DNA from: Flavobacterium humidisoli | Lineage (GTDB): Bacteria > Bacteroidota > Bacteroidia > Flavobacteriales > Flavobacteriaceae | DNA length: 64,000 nt | Assembly (NCBI RefSeq): GCF_023272795.1 | Contig: NZ_CP096829.1 | Span: forward strand, 5,332,001-5,396,000 | Direction: 5' to 3' | Shown: positions 25,492 to 32,817 of the stretch, piece by piece | Numbering within the stretch: position 1 is the stretch's first letter | Layout: each line of letters opens with the position of its first letter | Position numbers and translations under genes: made by a program | Notes under the pieces: model-generated | Told to the model about the DNA's origin: nothing | The model's input: only the letters and a program-made list of their open reading frames with translations | The model's database searches: none

Positions 25492-26267
25492 GACGATTTT
25501 TTCTTTTTATTTTCTAAACTTGCTTTTAGCATTTCCATTAAATCGTCGCTTTGTTTGTGCACGACTTTTAGTTTTGGAGCTGCTTTCTGCGGTTTTCCTT
25601 TGGCTTTCTTTTTAATGATATCCAAAAGCTTGGCCGTATATTCGTCTTTAAAGCCAGAAATATCAAATTTCTCTGTTAGCTGATCAATCAGTTTTTCGGC
25701 CATGTCCATTTCTTTTGTCGATTTTTTAGACATTGGCGGCAATTTTAATTCTGCCGTACTTCTAATTTCCTGTTCAAATCGGATTCGGTTTAAAACAATG
25801 ACGTTTTTGTACGGTTTTAAAATTGCCAGACTTTCTTTATTTCGCAAAACAAATCTAGTAACACCCACTTTTCCTGAAGCTTCAAGCGCATCGCGAAGCA
25901 ATCCATAGGCATTCATGGCACCTTTATCTGGCTCGAGATAATAAGGCTGTTCGTAATAAATACTTTGGATTTCTTTTTCGAAAGCAAAACTTTCAATATC
26001 GATTGTTTTGGTTTTTATGGCATCTGCCGCTTCAAAGTCAGAATCTTCCAAAACAATATATTTGCCATCTAGATTATATCCTTTTACAATATTGGCAAAA
26101 TCTACTTCTTTACCTGTATTTTCGTTAACACGCTTAAACTTGATATTGGCGTGATCTTTTGCGTCAAGCATATCCATATCCAGACTGCTTTCCTGCACCG
26201 CCGAAAACATTTTTATTGGAATATTACTTAATCCAAAACTTACCGAACCTGTCCAAATTGATCTCAT
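25488..26267 (-). CDS. ku: DNA end-binding protein Ku
   Basis: A 259-residue bacterial Ku: MRSIWTGSVSFGLSNIPIKMFSAV is the near-invariant start, with GKEVDFANIVKGYNLDGKYIVLEDSD and YYLEPDKGAMNAYGLLRDAL typical of the core beta-barrel ring. The C-terminus is Lys-rich (KAKGKPQKAAPKLKVVHK...KKKKSS), as in many bacterial Ku tails that contact DNA or LigD. It threads onto broken ends as a homodimer and recruits LigD. Its TAA and the ligD TAA overlap inside the palindrome CTTAAG. Confidence 0.96.
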   Translation of the reverse strand: MRSIWTGSVSFGLSNIPIKMFSAVQESSLDMDMLDAKDHANIKFKRVNENTGKEVDFANIVKGYNLDGKYIVLEDSDFEAADAIKTKTIDIESFAFEKEIQSIYYEQPYYLEPDKGAMNAYGLLRDALEASGKVGVTRFVLRNKESLAILKPYKNVIVLNRIRFEQEIRSTAELKLPPMSKKSTKEMDMAEKLIDQLTEKFDISGFKDEYTAKLLDIIKKKAKGKPQKAAPKLKVVHKQSDDLMEMLKASLENKKKKSS

Positions 26268-26392
26268 GATTTTTGTTTTAGAAATATCTCCCTAAATTAA
26301 ATAAGGATGGATCTATAAACGTTACAAAATGAATCGATTAATTTATAAAATAAAGACTAAGTTTAAATCGTGACGATTAAATTTTTCATCAA

Positions 26393-26428
26393 GTCCCATA
26401 GGGACGAAATATTTTGCTCCGCTGGAGC
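26393..26428. repeat. Paired short palindromes, possible dispersed intergenic repeat
   Basis: GTCCCATAGGGAC (26393-26405) and GCTCCGCTGGAGC (26416-26428) are two perfect 5-bp-arm palindromes with 3-nt centres, in a GC-richer patch of an otherwise AT-rich gap between ku and metQ. No gene is visible in this 231-bp gap. Confidence 0.45.
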
Positions 26429-26441
26429 TCAGAATTAGTGT

Positions 26442-26475
26442 TAAAAAAAAAAGACTGTCCCAAAAGACAGTCTTT
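26442..26475 (-). terminator. Rho-independent terminator of the metNIQ operon
   Basis: On the minus strand, AAAGACTGTC and GACAGTCTTT form a 10-bp stem around a 6-nt loop, followed by a long T-run (26449-26442), 24 bp past the metQ stop. Confidence 0.9.
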
Positions 26476-26498
26476 ACTATAAATAATTGATTTTAATT

Positions 26499-27311
26499 TT
26501 ACCAGCCTTTAACAGCTCCACCTTTAAATTCTTGCTCGGCAGCTTTTTCTACTTCTGGAGATTGAAAAGCCTGTAAAAACTGTTTTACTTTTTCTTCGTT
26601 TTTATTGTCTTCACGGCTTACCACCAAATTTACATAAGGAGAATCTTTATCTTCAACAAACAAAGCGTCACGAGAAGGAACCAATCCTGCCGCAGAAGCA
26701 AAAGTATTGTTGATGATAGCGATAGAAACATTTTGGTCGTCTAAAGCGCGAGGCAATTGAGGCGCTTCTAATTCTAAAATTTTTAAGTTTTTAGGATTAC
26801 TCACAATGTCTGTAACCTTAGGAAGTAAACCCACTCCATCTTTTAATTTCAACAATCCGTTTTTCTGCAAAAGCAATAAAGAGCGGCCACCGTTTGTTGG
26901 ATCATTCGGAATAATAATCGTGCTTTCGTTTTTTAGTTCAGAAAGGCTTTTTATTTTTTTAGAATAACCAGCAATCGGATACACGAATGTATTTCCGATA
27001 ATTGCTAATTTGTAACCTCTTTGTTTAGATTGCTCGTCTAAATAGGGTTTGTGCTGAAACGCGTTCGCATCGATATCACCTTGGCTCAAAGCTTCATTTG
27101 GAATCACATAGTCGTTGAAAGAAACCAATTCCACTTCTAAACCGTATTTTTCTTTAGCTACTTTTTTAGCCGCTTCTGCTACTTTTAATTCTGGTCCAGA
27201 AGCTACTCCTACTTTTATAAAATGTGGGTCATTGTTTTTGCTTTTCCCGCAATTCGATAAAACAAGCGCCAAAGCCAAAACTCCAGCTATCTTTAAAATA
27301 TTTCTTTTCAT
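26499..27311 (-). CDS. metQ: Methionine ABC transporter substrate-binding lipoprotein MetQ
   Basis: A 270-residue NlpA/MetQ-family binding protein with a lipoprotein signal (LALVLSNC, Cys21). Family stretches are VGVASGPELKVAEAAKKVAKEKYGLEVE, DYVIPNEALSQGDIDANAFQHKPYLD and IAIINNTFASAAGL, whose FQH and Asn residues line the methionine pocket in MetQ structures. Methionine (L- or D-) is the expected ligand. It is the last gene of metN-metI-metQ, 126 bp after metI; the gap is a low-complexity TTTTCACTTTTCA-type stretch. Confidence 0.95.
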   Translation of the reverse strand: MKRNILKIAGVLALALVLSNCGKSKNNDPHFIKVGVASGPELKVAEAAKKVAKEKYGLEVELVSFNDYVIPNEALSQGDIDANAFQHKPYLDEQSKQRGYKLAIIGNTFVYPIAGYSKKIKSLSELKNESTIIIPNDPTNGGRSLLLLQKNGLLKLKDGVGLLPKVTDIVSNPKNLKILELEAPQLPRALDDQNVSIAIINNTFASAAGLVPSRDALFVEDKDSPYVNLVVSREDNKNEEKVKQFLQAFQSPEVEKAAEQEFKGGAVKGW

Positions 27312-27325
27312 AATAATTGTATCTT

Positions 27326-27437
27326 TTTTAATTTTTTTAATTCTAATATTTAATTCTCGCCTCTCAACTTTTCACTTTTCATTTTTCATTTTTCACTATT
27401 CATTTTCGACTTTCGACTTTTGACTTTCGACTAAATA
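27326..27437. repeat. Low-complexity CTTTTCATTTTTCA-type stretch
   Basis: The gap between metI and metQ consists of degenerate tandem heptamers (ACTTTTC, ATTTTTC, GACTTTCG). No hairpin or start signal is evident; it probably arose by slippage. Confidence 0.55.
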
Positions 27438-28091
27438 TTACCTATGGTCAAATCGTTTAGATAATCTGTCTCCAGCAAACTGAATTACGAATACCAGAAT
27501 GACCAATAAAGCCAAAACTGAGTTCATTGTTACAGCATCATAGCCTATATATCCGTATTGATACCCAACTTGTCCTAAACCACCTGCTCCAACAGCTCCT
27601 CCCATTGCAGAATATCCAACAAGAGTAATTAAAGTAATTGAAGCCGCATTGATTAAAGAAGGCAAAGCTTCTGGCAATAATACTTTGTACACAATTTGTA
27701 AAGGAGTTGCGCCCAATGCTCTAGCCGCCTCGATTAATCCAGACGGAAGACTTAGCAAACTGTTTTCTACTAAACGGGCAATAAATGGTGCTGCACCAAT
27801 ACTTAACGGAACCAAAGCGGCACTCACACCAATAGAAGTCCCAACAATGGCACGTGTAAATGGAATCATCCAAACGATTAAAATAATGAATGGAATAGAA
27901 CGAAAAACATTTACCACTACTGATAATGTTCTGTTTAAAACCGGCTGTTCCAGAATCTGGTTTTTACGAGTTAAGAATAATAAAATTCCAGTTGGAAGTC
28001 CTAACAAAAACCCGAAAAAGCCCGATACAAAAGTCATAACAATGGTTTCCCATGTTCCTTTTAACAATAAATCTATAAGAGAATCAGACAT
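27438..28091 (-). CDS. metI: Methionine ABC transporter permease MetI
   Basis: A 217-residue inner-membrane permease with five predicted helices and the EAA coupling loop EAARALGATPLQIVYKVLLPEALP (about residues 120-143) that contacts MetN. Size and helix number match MetI. It overlaps the 3' end of metN by 8 nt, which implies coupled translation. Confidence 0.95.
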   Translation of the reverse strand: MSDSLIDLLLKGTWETIVMTFVSGFFGFLLGLPTGILLFLTRKNQILEQPVLNRTLSVVVNVFRSIPFIILIVWMIPFTRAIVGTSIGVSAALVPLSIGAAPFIARLVENSLLSLPSGLIEAARALGATPLQIVYKVLLPEALPSLINAASITLITLVGYSAMGGAVGAGGLGQVGYQYGYIGYDAVTMNSVLALLVILVFVIQFAGDRLSKRFDHR

Positions 28092-29115
28092 AACCTATAA
28101 TTTCTGTTTTAATATGTTTTGAATTAAAATATTGAATTGCTGCGTCGTAATTTTCGCGTTTCCCTGAAAGTTCAATCAGCATTACGCCAAAATTCACTTC
28201 GCCAGCCTGATCCATTTGTGCACTAACGATTTTAAAATCGGTATCAAAAAGTCTTGAAACTTCTGAGATAACAGGTTCATTAACCGATTTTCCTGTCATT
28301 TCCAATTTCAATAACGGATTCAGATTTCCATTGTCTTCTTTTTGCAATTTTTCCTGATAAACAGACGGAACTTCGATATGAAGCGAAGAAGAAATAAATT
28401 CTCTTGTCAGTTCATGTTTTGGATCTGCAAAGATTTCGCCCACACTTCCTTGCTCAATTAATTTTCCGTGACTGATTACCGCTACCTCATCACAAATAGA
28501 TTTTACAACTTCCATTTGGTGCGTGATCAGCAAAACCGTAATGTTAAGACGTTTATTAATGTCTTTCAGTAAATTTAAAATCGATCTAGTTGTTGCAGGA
28601 TCAAGCGCGCTTGTCGCTTCATCGCACAGTAAAACTTTAGGATTATTGGCTAAAGTTCTAGCAATTGCCACTCTCTGTTTTTGTCCTCCCGAAAGACTTG
28701 CTGGATAATCATTGGCTTTTTCGGCCAATCCAACTAATTGCAACAATTCTAGAACACGTGTTTTGATTTCAGTTTTTGGCGTTCCAGCCAATTCTAGCGG
28801 AAAAGCCACATTTTCGAAAACCATTCTCGAAGAAAGTAAATTGAAATGCTGAAAAATCATTCCGATTTGTCTTCTTTCAATCGCCAATTCAGCATTTGAC
28901 AACTGCATCAAAGCTTTTCCATCAACGATAATTTCGCCAGAAGTTGGTCTTTCCAACAAATTCACGCAGCGAATTAAGGTACTTTTTCCTGCTCCGGAAG
29001 TTCCAATTACACCAAAAATTTTTCCCTGAGGAACCCTTAGAGAGACATCAGACAAAGCGGCAACAATTCTGTCTTTCTGATGAAAAGTTTTGGTTACATT
29101 TTTTAATTCAATCAT
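28084..29115 (-). CDS. metN: Methionine ABC transporter ATPase MetN
   Basis: 343 residues from the ATG at 29115; an upstream in-frame TTG at 29136 lies inside the terminator stem and is rejected. Walker A GTSGAGKST (about residues 38-46), signature LSGGQKQR, Walker B VLLCDEATSALD and the H-loop LLITHQ are all intact. The C-terminal NIL domain (about 265-343), which in E. coli MetN binds methionine and slows transport when the cell is replete, is present. Transcription probably passes through the leader ORF and hairpin at 29286-29136 first. Confidence 0.95.
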   Translation of the reverse strand: MIELKNVTKTFHQKDRIVAALSDVSLRVPQGKIFGVIGTSGAGKSTLIRCVNLLERPTSGEIIVDGKALMQLSNAELAIERRQIGMIFQHFNLLSSRMVFENVAFPLELAGTPKTEIKTRVLELLQLVGLAEKANDYPASLSGGQKQRVAIARTLANNPKVLLCDEATSALDPATTRSILNLLKDINKRLNITVLLITHQMEVVKSICDEVAVISHGKLIEQGSVGEIFADPKHELTREFISSSLHIEVPSVYQEKLQKEDNGNLNPLLKLEMTGKSVNEPVISEVSRLFDTDFKIVSAQMDQAGEVNFGVMLIELSGKRENYDAAIQYFNSKHIKTEIIGYV

Positions 29116-29135
29116 TCTATACAGTTTAAAAAACA

Positions 29136-29170
29136 AAAAAGCCTTCCATTAATTAGTTGAAAGGCTTTTT
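29136..29170 (-). terminator. Attenuator-like terminator hairpin upstream of metN
   Basis: Minus strand AAAAAGCCTT, 15-nt loop, AAGGCTTTTTT, 20 bp before the metN ATG and 26 nt after the stop of a short leader ORF. An intrinsic terminator in front of an operon, preceded by a Met-containing ORF, is the layout of transcription attenuation. Confidence 0.75.
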
Positions 29171-29196
29171 CGAAATAAATTTTATCATTTTATATA

Positions 29197-29286
29197 TTAA
29201 GCCAGATCAATAAATACCATAATAGCAGCACAGCACTTCATACTGCGACGATAATAATTATTCATTTTCTGGTTCTGTTTCTTCAT
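29197..29286 (-). CDS. Probable Met/Cys-containing leader peptide of the met transporter operon
   Basis: A 29-codon ORF on the minus strand, ATG at 29286, TAA at 29199-29197. It starts MKKQNQKMNNYYRRS and ends MKCCAAIMVFIDLA, with Met at 1, 8, 16 and 23 and a Cys-Cys pair at 18-19. A strong -7 element TAAATTTG ends only 8 nt before the ATG, so the mRNA would have almost no 5' untranslated region. Ribosome stalling at Met (or Cys) codons could decide whether the hairpin at 29170-29136 forms. No sequence resembling the SAM riboswitch core was seen in the leader. Function is inferred from layout; the alternative is a small membrane or regulatory peptide. Confidence 0.6.
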   Translation of the reverse strand: MKKQNQKMNNYYRRSMKCCAAIMVFIDLA

Positions 29287-29294
29287 AGCGAGTG

Positions 29295-29302
29295 CAAATT
29301 TA
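29295..29302 (-). promoter_or_regulatory. -7 element of the met leader transcript
   Basis: Minus-strand TAAATTTG, an exact TAnnTTTG match, placing the transcription start within a few nucleotides of the leader ATG at 29286. Upstream, AACCTA/TAGGTT (29350-29370) forms a short inverted repeat that could be an operator. Confidence 0.65.
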
Positions 29303-29405
29303 AATAGTTATTTTCAATTTTAAGGTATAAATTGTTAAAACTTTTATTAACCTATCAATTTAGTAGGTTATTTTAAAATTCCAAACAGAAATGAAACTTC
29401 AAATA

Positions 29406-29470
29406 AAAAATTCCAAATTCCAGTTGTCTCTTCCTGAAGTTTCAGGATTAGATTGGAATTTGGAATTTTT
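29406..29470. terminator. Two-tier long hairpin after the beta-propeller lipoprotein gene
   Basis: A perfect 17-bp outer stem (29406-29422 with 29454-29470) encloses a second perfect stem CCTGAA-GT-TTCAGG (29433-29446). Outer arms are runs of ATTCC and A/T ending in five T on either strand. It lies 25 bp past the stop of the minus-strand gene and probably terminates it. The word TTCCAAATT recurs in the repeat at 16867. Confidence 0.65.
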
Positions 29471-29495
29471 AGTTTTATAATTAAACTTTTGGAAT

Positions 29496-30500
29496 TTAAT
29501 TATTTTGTTCCGCAATAACCGACTTATTCAACTTTATTATTCTGATTTTTTTATTGGTATTATCAGATAAGAAAATACGATCGTCAAGTTGTGCTGTTCC
29601 AACAATAGTTCCAAAAGCATTTTGCCCTAAAATATCAGAAACGCTTAAAGCTGCTTTATAATTCTTTTTAATGAACTCTTCTTTTGGATATAATTTTAAA
29701 TACGATGCACTTCCAACATTTTCTGAAGTAACTGCCCAATCTTTGCTAAAAGATACTGCAATTGGCTTAACGTCTACAAATTGCACTTTTTCTGGCTCGA
29801 TAGGAGTTGTTAACGAAGCTGCAGCATTGGCTTTAATATTGGCAATATTATAATATAAATAGCTTTTGGCATCTCTTCCTCCTACAACCAAATTTCCATC
29901 AAAAACATCCAATGAATATATTTCTGTATAGCCGTTTAAAGTATTCAATTTGGCAATAGGCTTTAAATTCCAATCACTTGTTTCTGTAATTTGAGAAGCA
30001 TCAATAACCTTTATGCTCTTTTCTTTTTCTTTTACAAACACCAATCCGTCTTTTGCTACAACGCCAAAAACGTGAACAAAAGTCTGCCACCATTGGCCAT
30101 TTCCAACAGTACTAATTCCAGCGTTTGTAATCTCATCAAAAACAAATAATCTAGATTCCGTACTACCAACATAAATACGACCACTATCAACAGAAACTGA
30201 TGTTAAACTTGTTAGCGGAATAGTAGTGTTTCCTTTTTTATACTCTTTTATTGTTTTAATATGTTCTAAAGTCAGAGCATTAAAAATCTCTAGTACATTT
30301 CCGTTAATCACATACAATTTTTCATTTGCAATAGTGATTCCTTTCGGGTCAAATGCTTCTGTGCTACCTGGAATATTTTCGTTTGTAATAGAAGCTTCAT
30401 CAGTCGGATAATAATAGGTATAATCTTTAGATGCGACATCGTCTTTACTGCAATTTGTAAACAAACAAAGTGCTAAAATTAGGGGCAGAATATGTTTCAT
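29496..30500 (-). CDS. Lipoprotein with probable beta-propeller fold
   Basis: 334 residues from the ATG at 30500, which gives MKHILPLILALCLFTNC, a lipoprotein signal with Cys17; the ATG at 30524 would put charged residues before it and overlap the preceding stop. The mature part is rich in repeated strand patterns of about 45-50 residues (KGITIANEKLYVINGNVLEIFNAL; SVDSGRIYVGSTESRLFVFDE; DGLVFVKEKEKSIKVID; FDGNLVVGGRDAKSYLYY), as in NHL/PQQ-like propellers. No catalytic motif is visible. It follows the metzincin lipoprotein gene with essentially no gap, so the two are probably co-expressed and may form a surface pair. Confidence 0.7.
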   Translation of the reverse strand: MKHILPLILALCLFTNCSKDDVASKDYTYYYPTDEASITNENIPGSTEAFDPKGITIANEKLYVINGNVLEIFNALTLEHIKTIKEYKKGNTTIPLTSLTSVSVDSGRIYVGSTESRLFVFDEITNAGISTVGNGQWWQTFVHVFGVVAKDGLVFVKEKEKSIKVIDASQITETSDWNLKPIAKLNTLNGYTEIYSLDVFDGNLVVGGRDAKSYLYYNIANIKANAAASLTTPIEPEKVQFVDVKPIAVSFSKDWAVTSENVGSASYLKLYPKEEFIKKNYKAALSVSDILGQNAFGTIVGTAQLDDRIFLSDNTNKKIRIIKLNKSVIAEQNN

Positions 30501-30514
30501 GTGTAGTTTATATT

Positions 30515-31729
30515 TTAGTTCCATTTTCCTTCGCCTTTATATTTGACTAAAAATGAATTTTTAGGGTCAATTTTAAATACTGGTTTTTTATAAGTTCCTG
30601 TTACATAATTTGTTTTCTCATATGTTTTTAAAACATCTGGGTCTGTAAAAGGAAGATCATTTAAATAAATTAAATACTTATAAAATTCAGTCAGCATTTC
30701 TTGCTGTCCGCCGCCTTCTCCACTATTTGCTAAGTTACTGCTATGGCTGAAACCAATATGATGCGAATATTCGTGAGACCAAACCGACATTTCTCCTAAC
30801 CAATGTCCTCTTACATAACCCGATTCCCACTGCGATGCCAGATTTCCTCCGCCCCAAGCAGAATCGCCTCCAACCATTGCCATCCAAAGCGTTCTTTTAT
30901 CTAGATAATTCCAATATATTTTTTCAATTTCTTCTTTAGAATAATAATCGTAAACACCATCTACATCATCTGCATTTCCGTGCCAGTTTAAAGCGCCATT
31001 TATGCCCGTTCCTGCCGTTGCCGCCTGTTCTTGCTTGTACTTGTCGAAATTGGTGAATGTACTGTAATACAATGGATGGCTCAATGCATAAGAATAGTTG
31101 ATAATCATTGTAATCGCTTCTTTTGCCAATGCAGGATTCATCGGAAGATATTTACCCAAATCATTAATGTGGTATCCGTCATGAAACTGAACTAAATGAT
31201 TAGATTTTATCTTTTTGAATTGTTTAAACAAAGGATCATCTGATTCTACAGAAAACTCGATCGCTCCAGATGAAAACCCTTCAATTTTATCGATGGTTAC
31301 CGTATTTCCTGTTTCTAGCAAATAATCGTTTTTCTGTTCTGTTAAAGGAATTTTATGAAACGAACGGTGAAAAGCAGGAACTTTTGAAAAACTATAAAGC
31401 AAAAACTTTTTATCGTAATTAGGCAATTTTGCATACACTTTTACGTCTGTTAATCCAACTGGAGAATAAAGCGAAATTTGTACAGAATCTTTTCCTTTTT
31501 GAATAACTTGAAACGGTTCGTTTACTCTAAACCATCGATCTGTTTTGTCGTACATTCTTGCTGGATCTTCGTCATCGGCAAACATGGTCATCGGATGATT
31601 TTCTGCTGGCAAAGCTGTTAAATCTATGCTTGCTAGATAATTTGGTTTGTACGAATCTCCATCGTCACTACAGCCAAAAATAATACTTGCCAGTAGGGCA
31701 AATACAAAAAAGTGAGTGTTTTTTCTCAT
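30515..31729 (-). CDS. Lipoprotein zinc metallopeptidase with metzincin-type motif
   Basis: A 404-residue lipoprotein (signal ending LASIIFGC, Cys20). HEYSHHIGFSH at residues 319-329 fits the extended zinc motif HExxHxxGxxH of metzincins, with Glu320 as general base. The segment just before it (GNLASQWESGYVRGHWLGEMSVWS) and a Met at GGGQQEMLTEFY shortly after could form the Met-turn. I cannot place it in a named MEROPS family. The N-terminal half (about 50-190) looks like a beta-rich domain. A -7 element TAGTTTTG lies at 31772-31765. A cell-surface or secreted protease is the likely role, possibly with the downstream propeller lipoprotein. Confidence 0.72.
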   Translation of the reverse strand: MRKNTHFFVFALLASIIFGCSDDGDSYKPNYLASIDLTALPAENHPMTMFADDEDPARMYDKTDRWFRVNEPFQVIQKGKDSVQISLYSPVGLTDVKVYAKLPNYDKKFLLYSFSKVPAFHRSFHKIPLTEQKNDYLLETGNTVTIDKIEGFSSGAIEFSVESDDPLFKQFKKIKSNHLVQFHDGYHINDLGKYLPMNPALAKEAITMIINYSYALSHPLYYSTFTNFDKYKQEQAATAGTGINGALNWHGNADDVDGVYDYYSKEEIEKIYWNYLDKRTLWMAMVGGDSAWGGGNLASQWESGYVRGHWLGEMSVWSHEYSHHIGFSHSSNLANSGEGGGQQEMLTEFYKYLIYLNDLPFTDPDVLKTYEKTNYVTGTYKKPVFKIDPKNSFLVKYKGEGKWN

Positions 31730-31764
31730 AGTAAGTAAGTAGGTTTGGGGTTAAAAATATGGTG

Positions 31765-31772
31765 CAAAACTA
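31765..31772 (-). promoter_or_regulatory. -7 element of the metallopeptidase operon
   Basis: Minus-strand TAGTTTTG, exact TAnnTTTG, 35 bp upstream of the ATG at 31729. Confidence 0.45.
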
Positions 31773-31881
31773 TAAATACGATTTTTAAAATCATAGGGAT
31801 TGCAAGAAAAGTATGAATGTAAAATATATTAAAAATCGTTTTTTTTGTTTTAAAAATATCTAAAGGTTAGTTTTTAGACTA

Positions 31882-32817
31882 TTATATACTGCTTCTTCTA
31901 ATTTGTTTTTTTAGTTTTTTGGAATAAATACTGATGTATAATCCTACTATAACTAAAATAACTCCAAAAAGCGTATACAAAGTCAGAGGTTCATCGACCA
32001 CAAAAAAGGCAATTAGAAAACCAAATATCGGACACAAAAAAAGCCAATACGCTGCTTTAACTGGATTAATTCGCAAAAGATACAGCCAAAACTGAACTGC
32101 TCCTATTGATACCGCAATTGCCAGCCAAGTTGTCGAAAACCAAAAATCTGCATTAAAAGTATTTTTATCCGATTCGTAAGTCAATCCTAAAACGGGAAGC
32201 AAAAATACCGCACCAATTATAGTCTGCCAGCCGTTAATTGTTAGAATATGTAATCCATTCCATTCTTGTGTGGAGTAGTAAATGGTTCCTAATGAATAAG
32301 CAACCATACTAACAATTAAAATGAGTATTCCGCTGGGAGTTGCAAAGCTGCTTTGTAATAAAGGATAGGCCGCTAAAAAAACACCAGTTAAACAAAGCAA
32401 TAAGCTAATTATGTTTTTAAAATTGATTTTATGAGATAACCAAACTGCAGAAATCAAAACAATAAAAACCGGATTAGTTGCTACTGCTAAACTCCCTAAA
32501 CCTGCGGATACTTTTTGCATGGCAATAACATATAGCCCCAAATAAAAAGTAATATTTAGCAAACCATAAATACTGATTTTAATCCATTCTTTTTTTTGAG
32601 GCAACCGTTTTACCATTATAAGATGTGAAACTACAAGCATAATGCTTCCAGCTATTATAAATCTAAAAATAGAAATCACAAAAGGCTGTGCAGAATGAAG
32701 TCCTATTTTTGTGGCTGTTGATGCAGATGCCCACAAAAAAGAAAAAACAATTCCAGCAAGAATAATTTTCAATTCTTTAGATTCAGCTAAAATCGATAGC
32801 CGTTTTTCTTTAATCAT
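31882..32817 (-). CDS. DMT-superfamily (EamA) membrane transporter
   Basis: A 311-residue protein with ten hydrophobic helices in two EamA repeats (about 15-150 and 160-300); FLWASASTATKIGLHSAQPFVISIFRFIIAGSIML is the usual first-repeat opening (about 23-57). Members export or exchange amino acids and other small metabolites; the substrate cannot be told from sequence. Its ATG shares one base with the nagA stop (ATG/TGA overlap at 32817), so it is translated as the second gene of nagA's transcript. An amino-sugar-related substrate is possible from that link only. Confidence 0.88.
   Translation of the reverse strand: MIKEKRLSILAESKELKIILAGIVFSFLWASASTATKIGLHSAQPFVISIFRFIIAGSIMLVVSHLIMVKRLPQKKEWIKISIYGLLNITFYLGLYVIAMQKVSAGLGSLAVATNPVFIVLISAVWLSHKINFKNIISLLLCLTGVFLAAYPLLQSSFATPSGILILIVSMVAYSLGTIYYSTQEWNGLHILTINGWQTIIGAVFLLPVLGLTYESDKNTFNADFWFSTTWLAIAVSIGAVQFWLYLLRINPVKAAYWLFLCPIFGFLIAFFVVDEPLTLYTLFGVILVIVGLYISIYSKKLKKQIRRSSI

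Noticed and set aside
29116..29136. TTG start for metN adding seven residues
   Set aside because: The extension would be inside the terminator stem and precedes the universal MetN start MIELKNVTK.
29171..29300. SAM riboswitch before metN
   Set aside because: I could not find the conserved helices or core of SAM-I or SAM-II; the region reads better as a leader ORF plus terminator.
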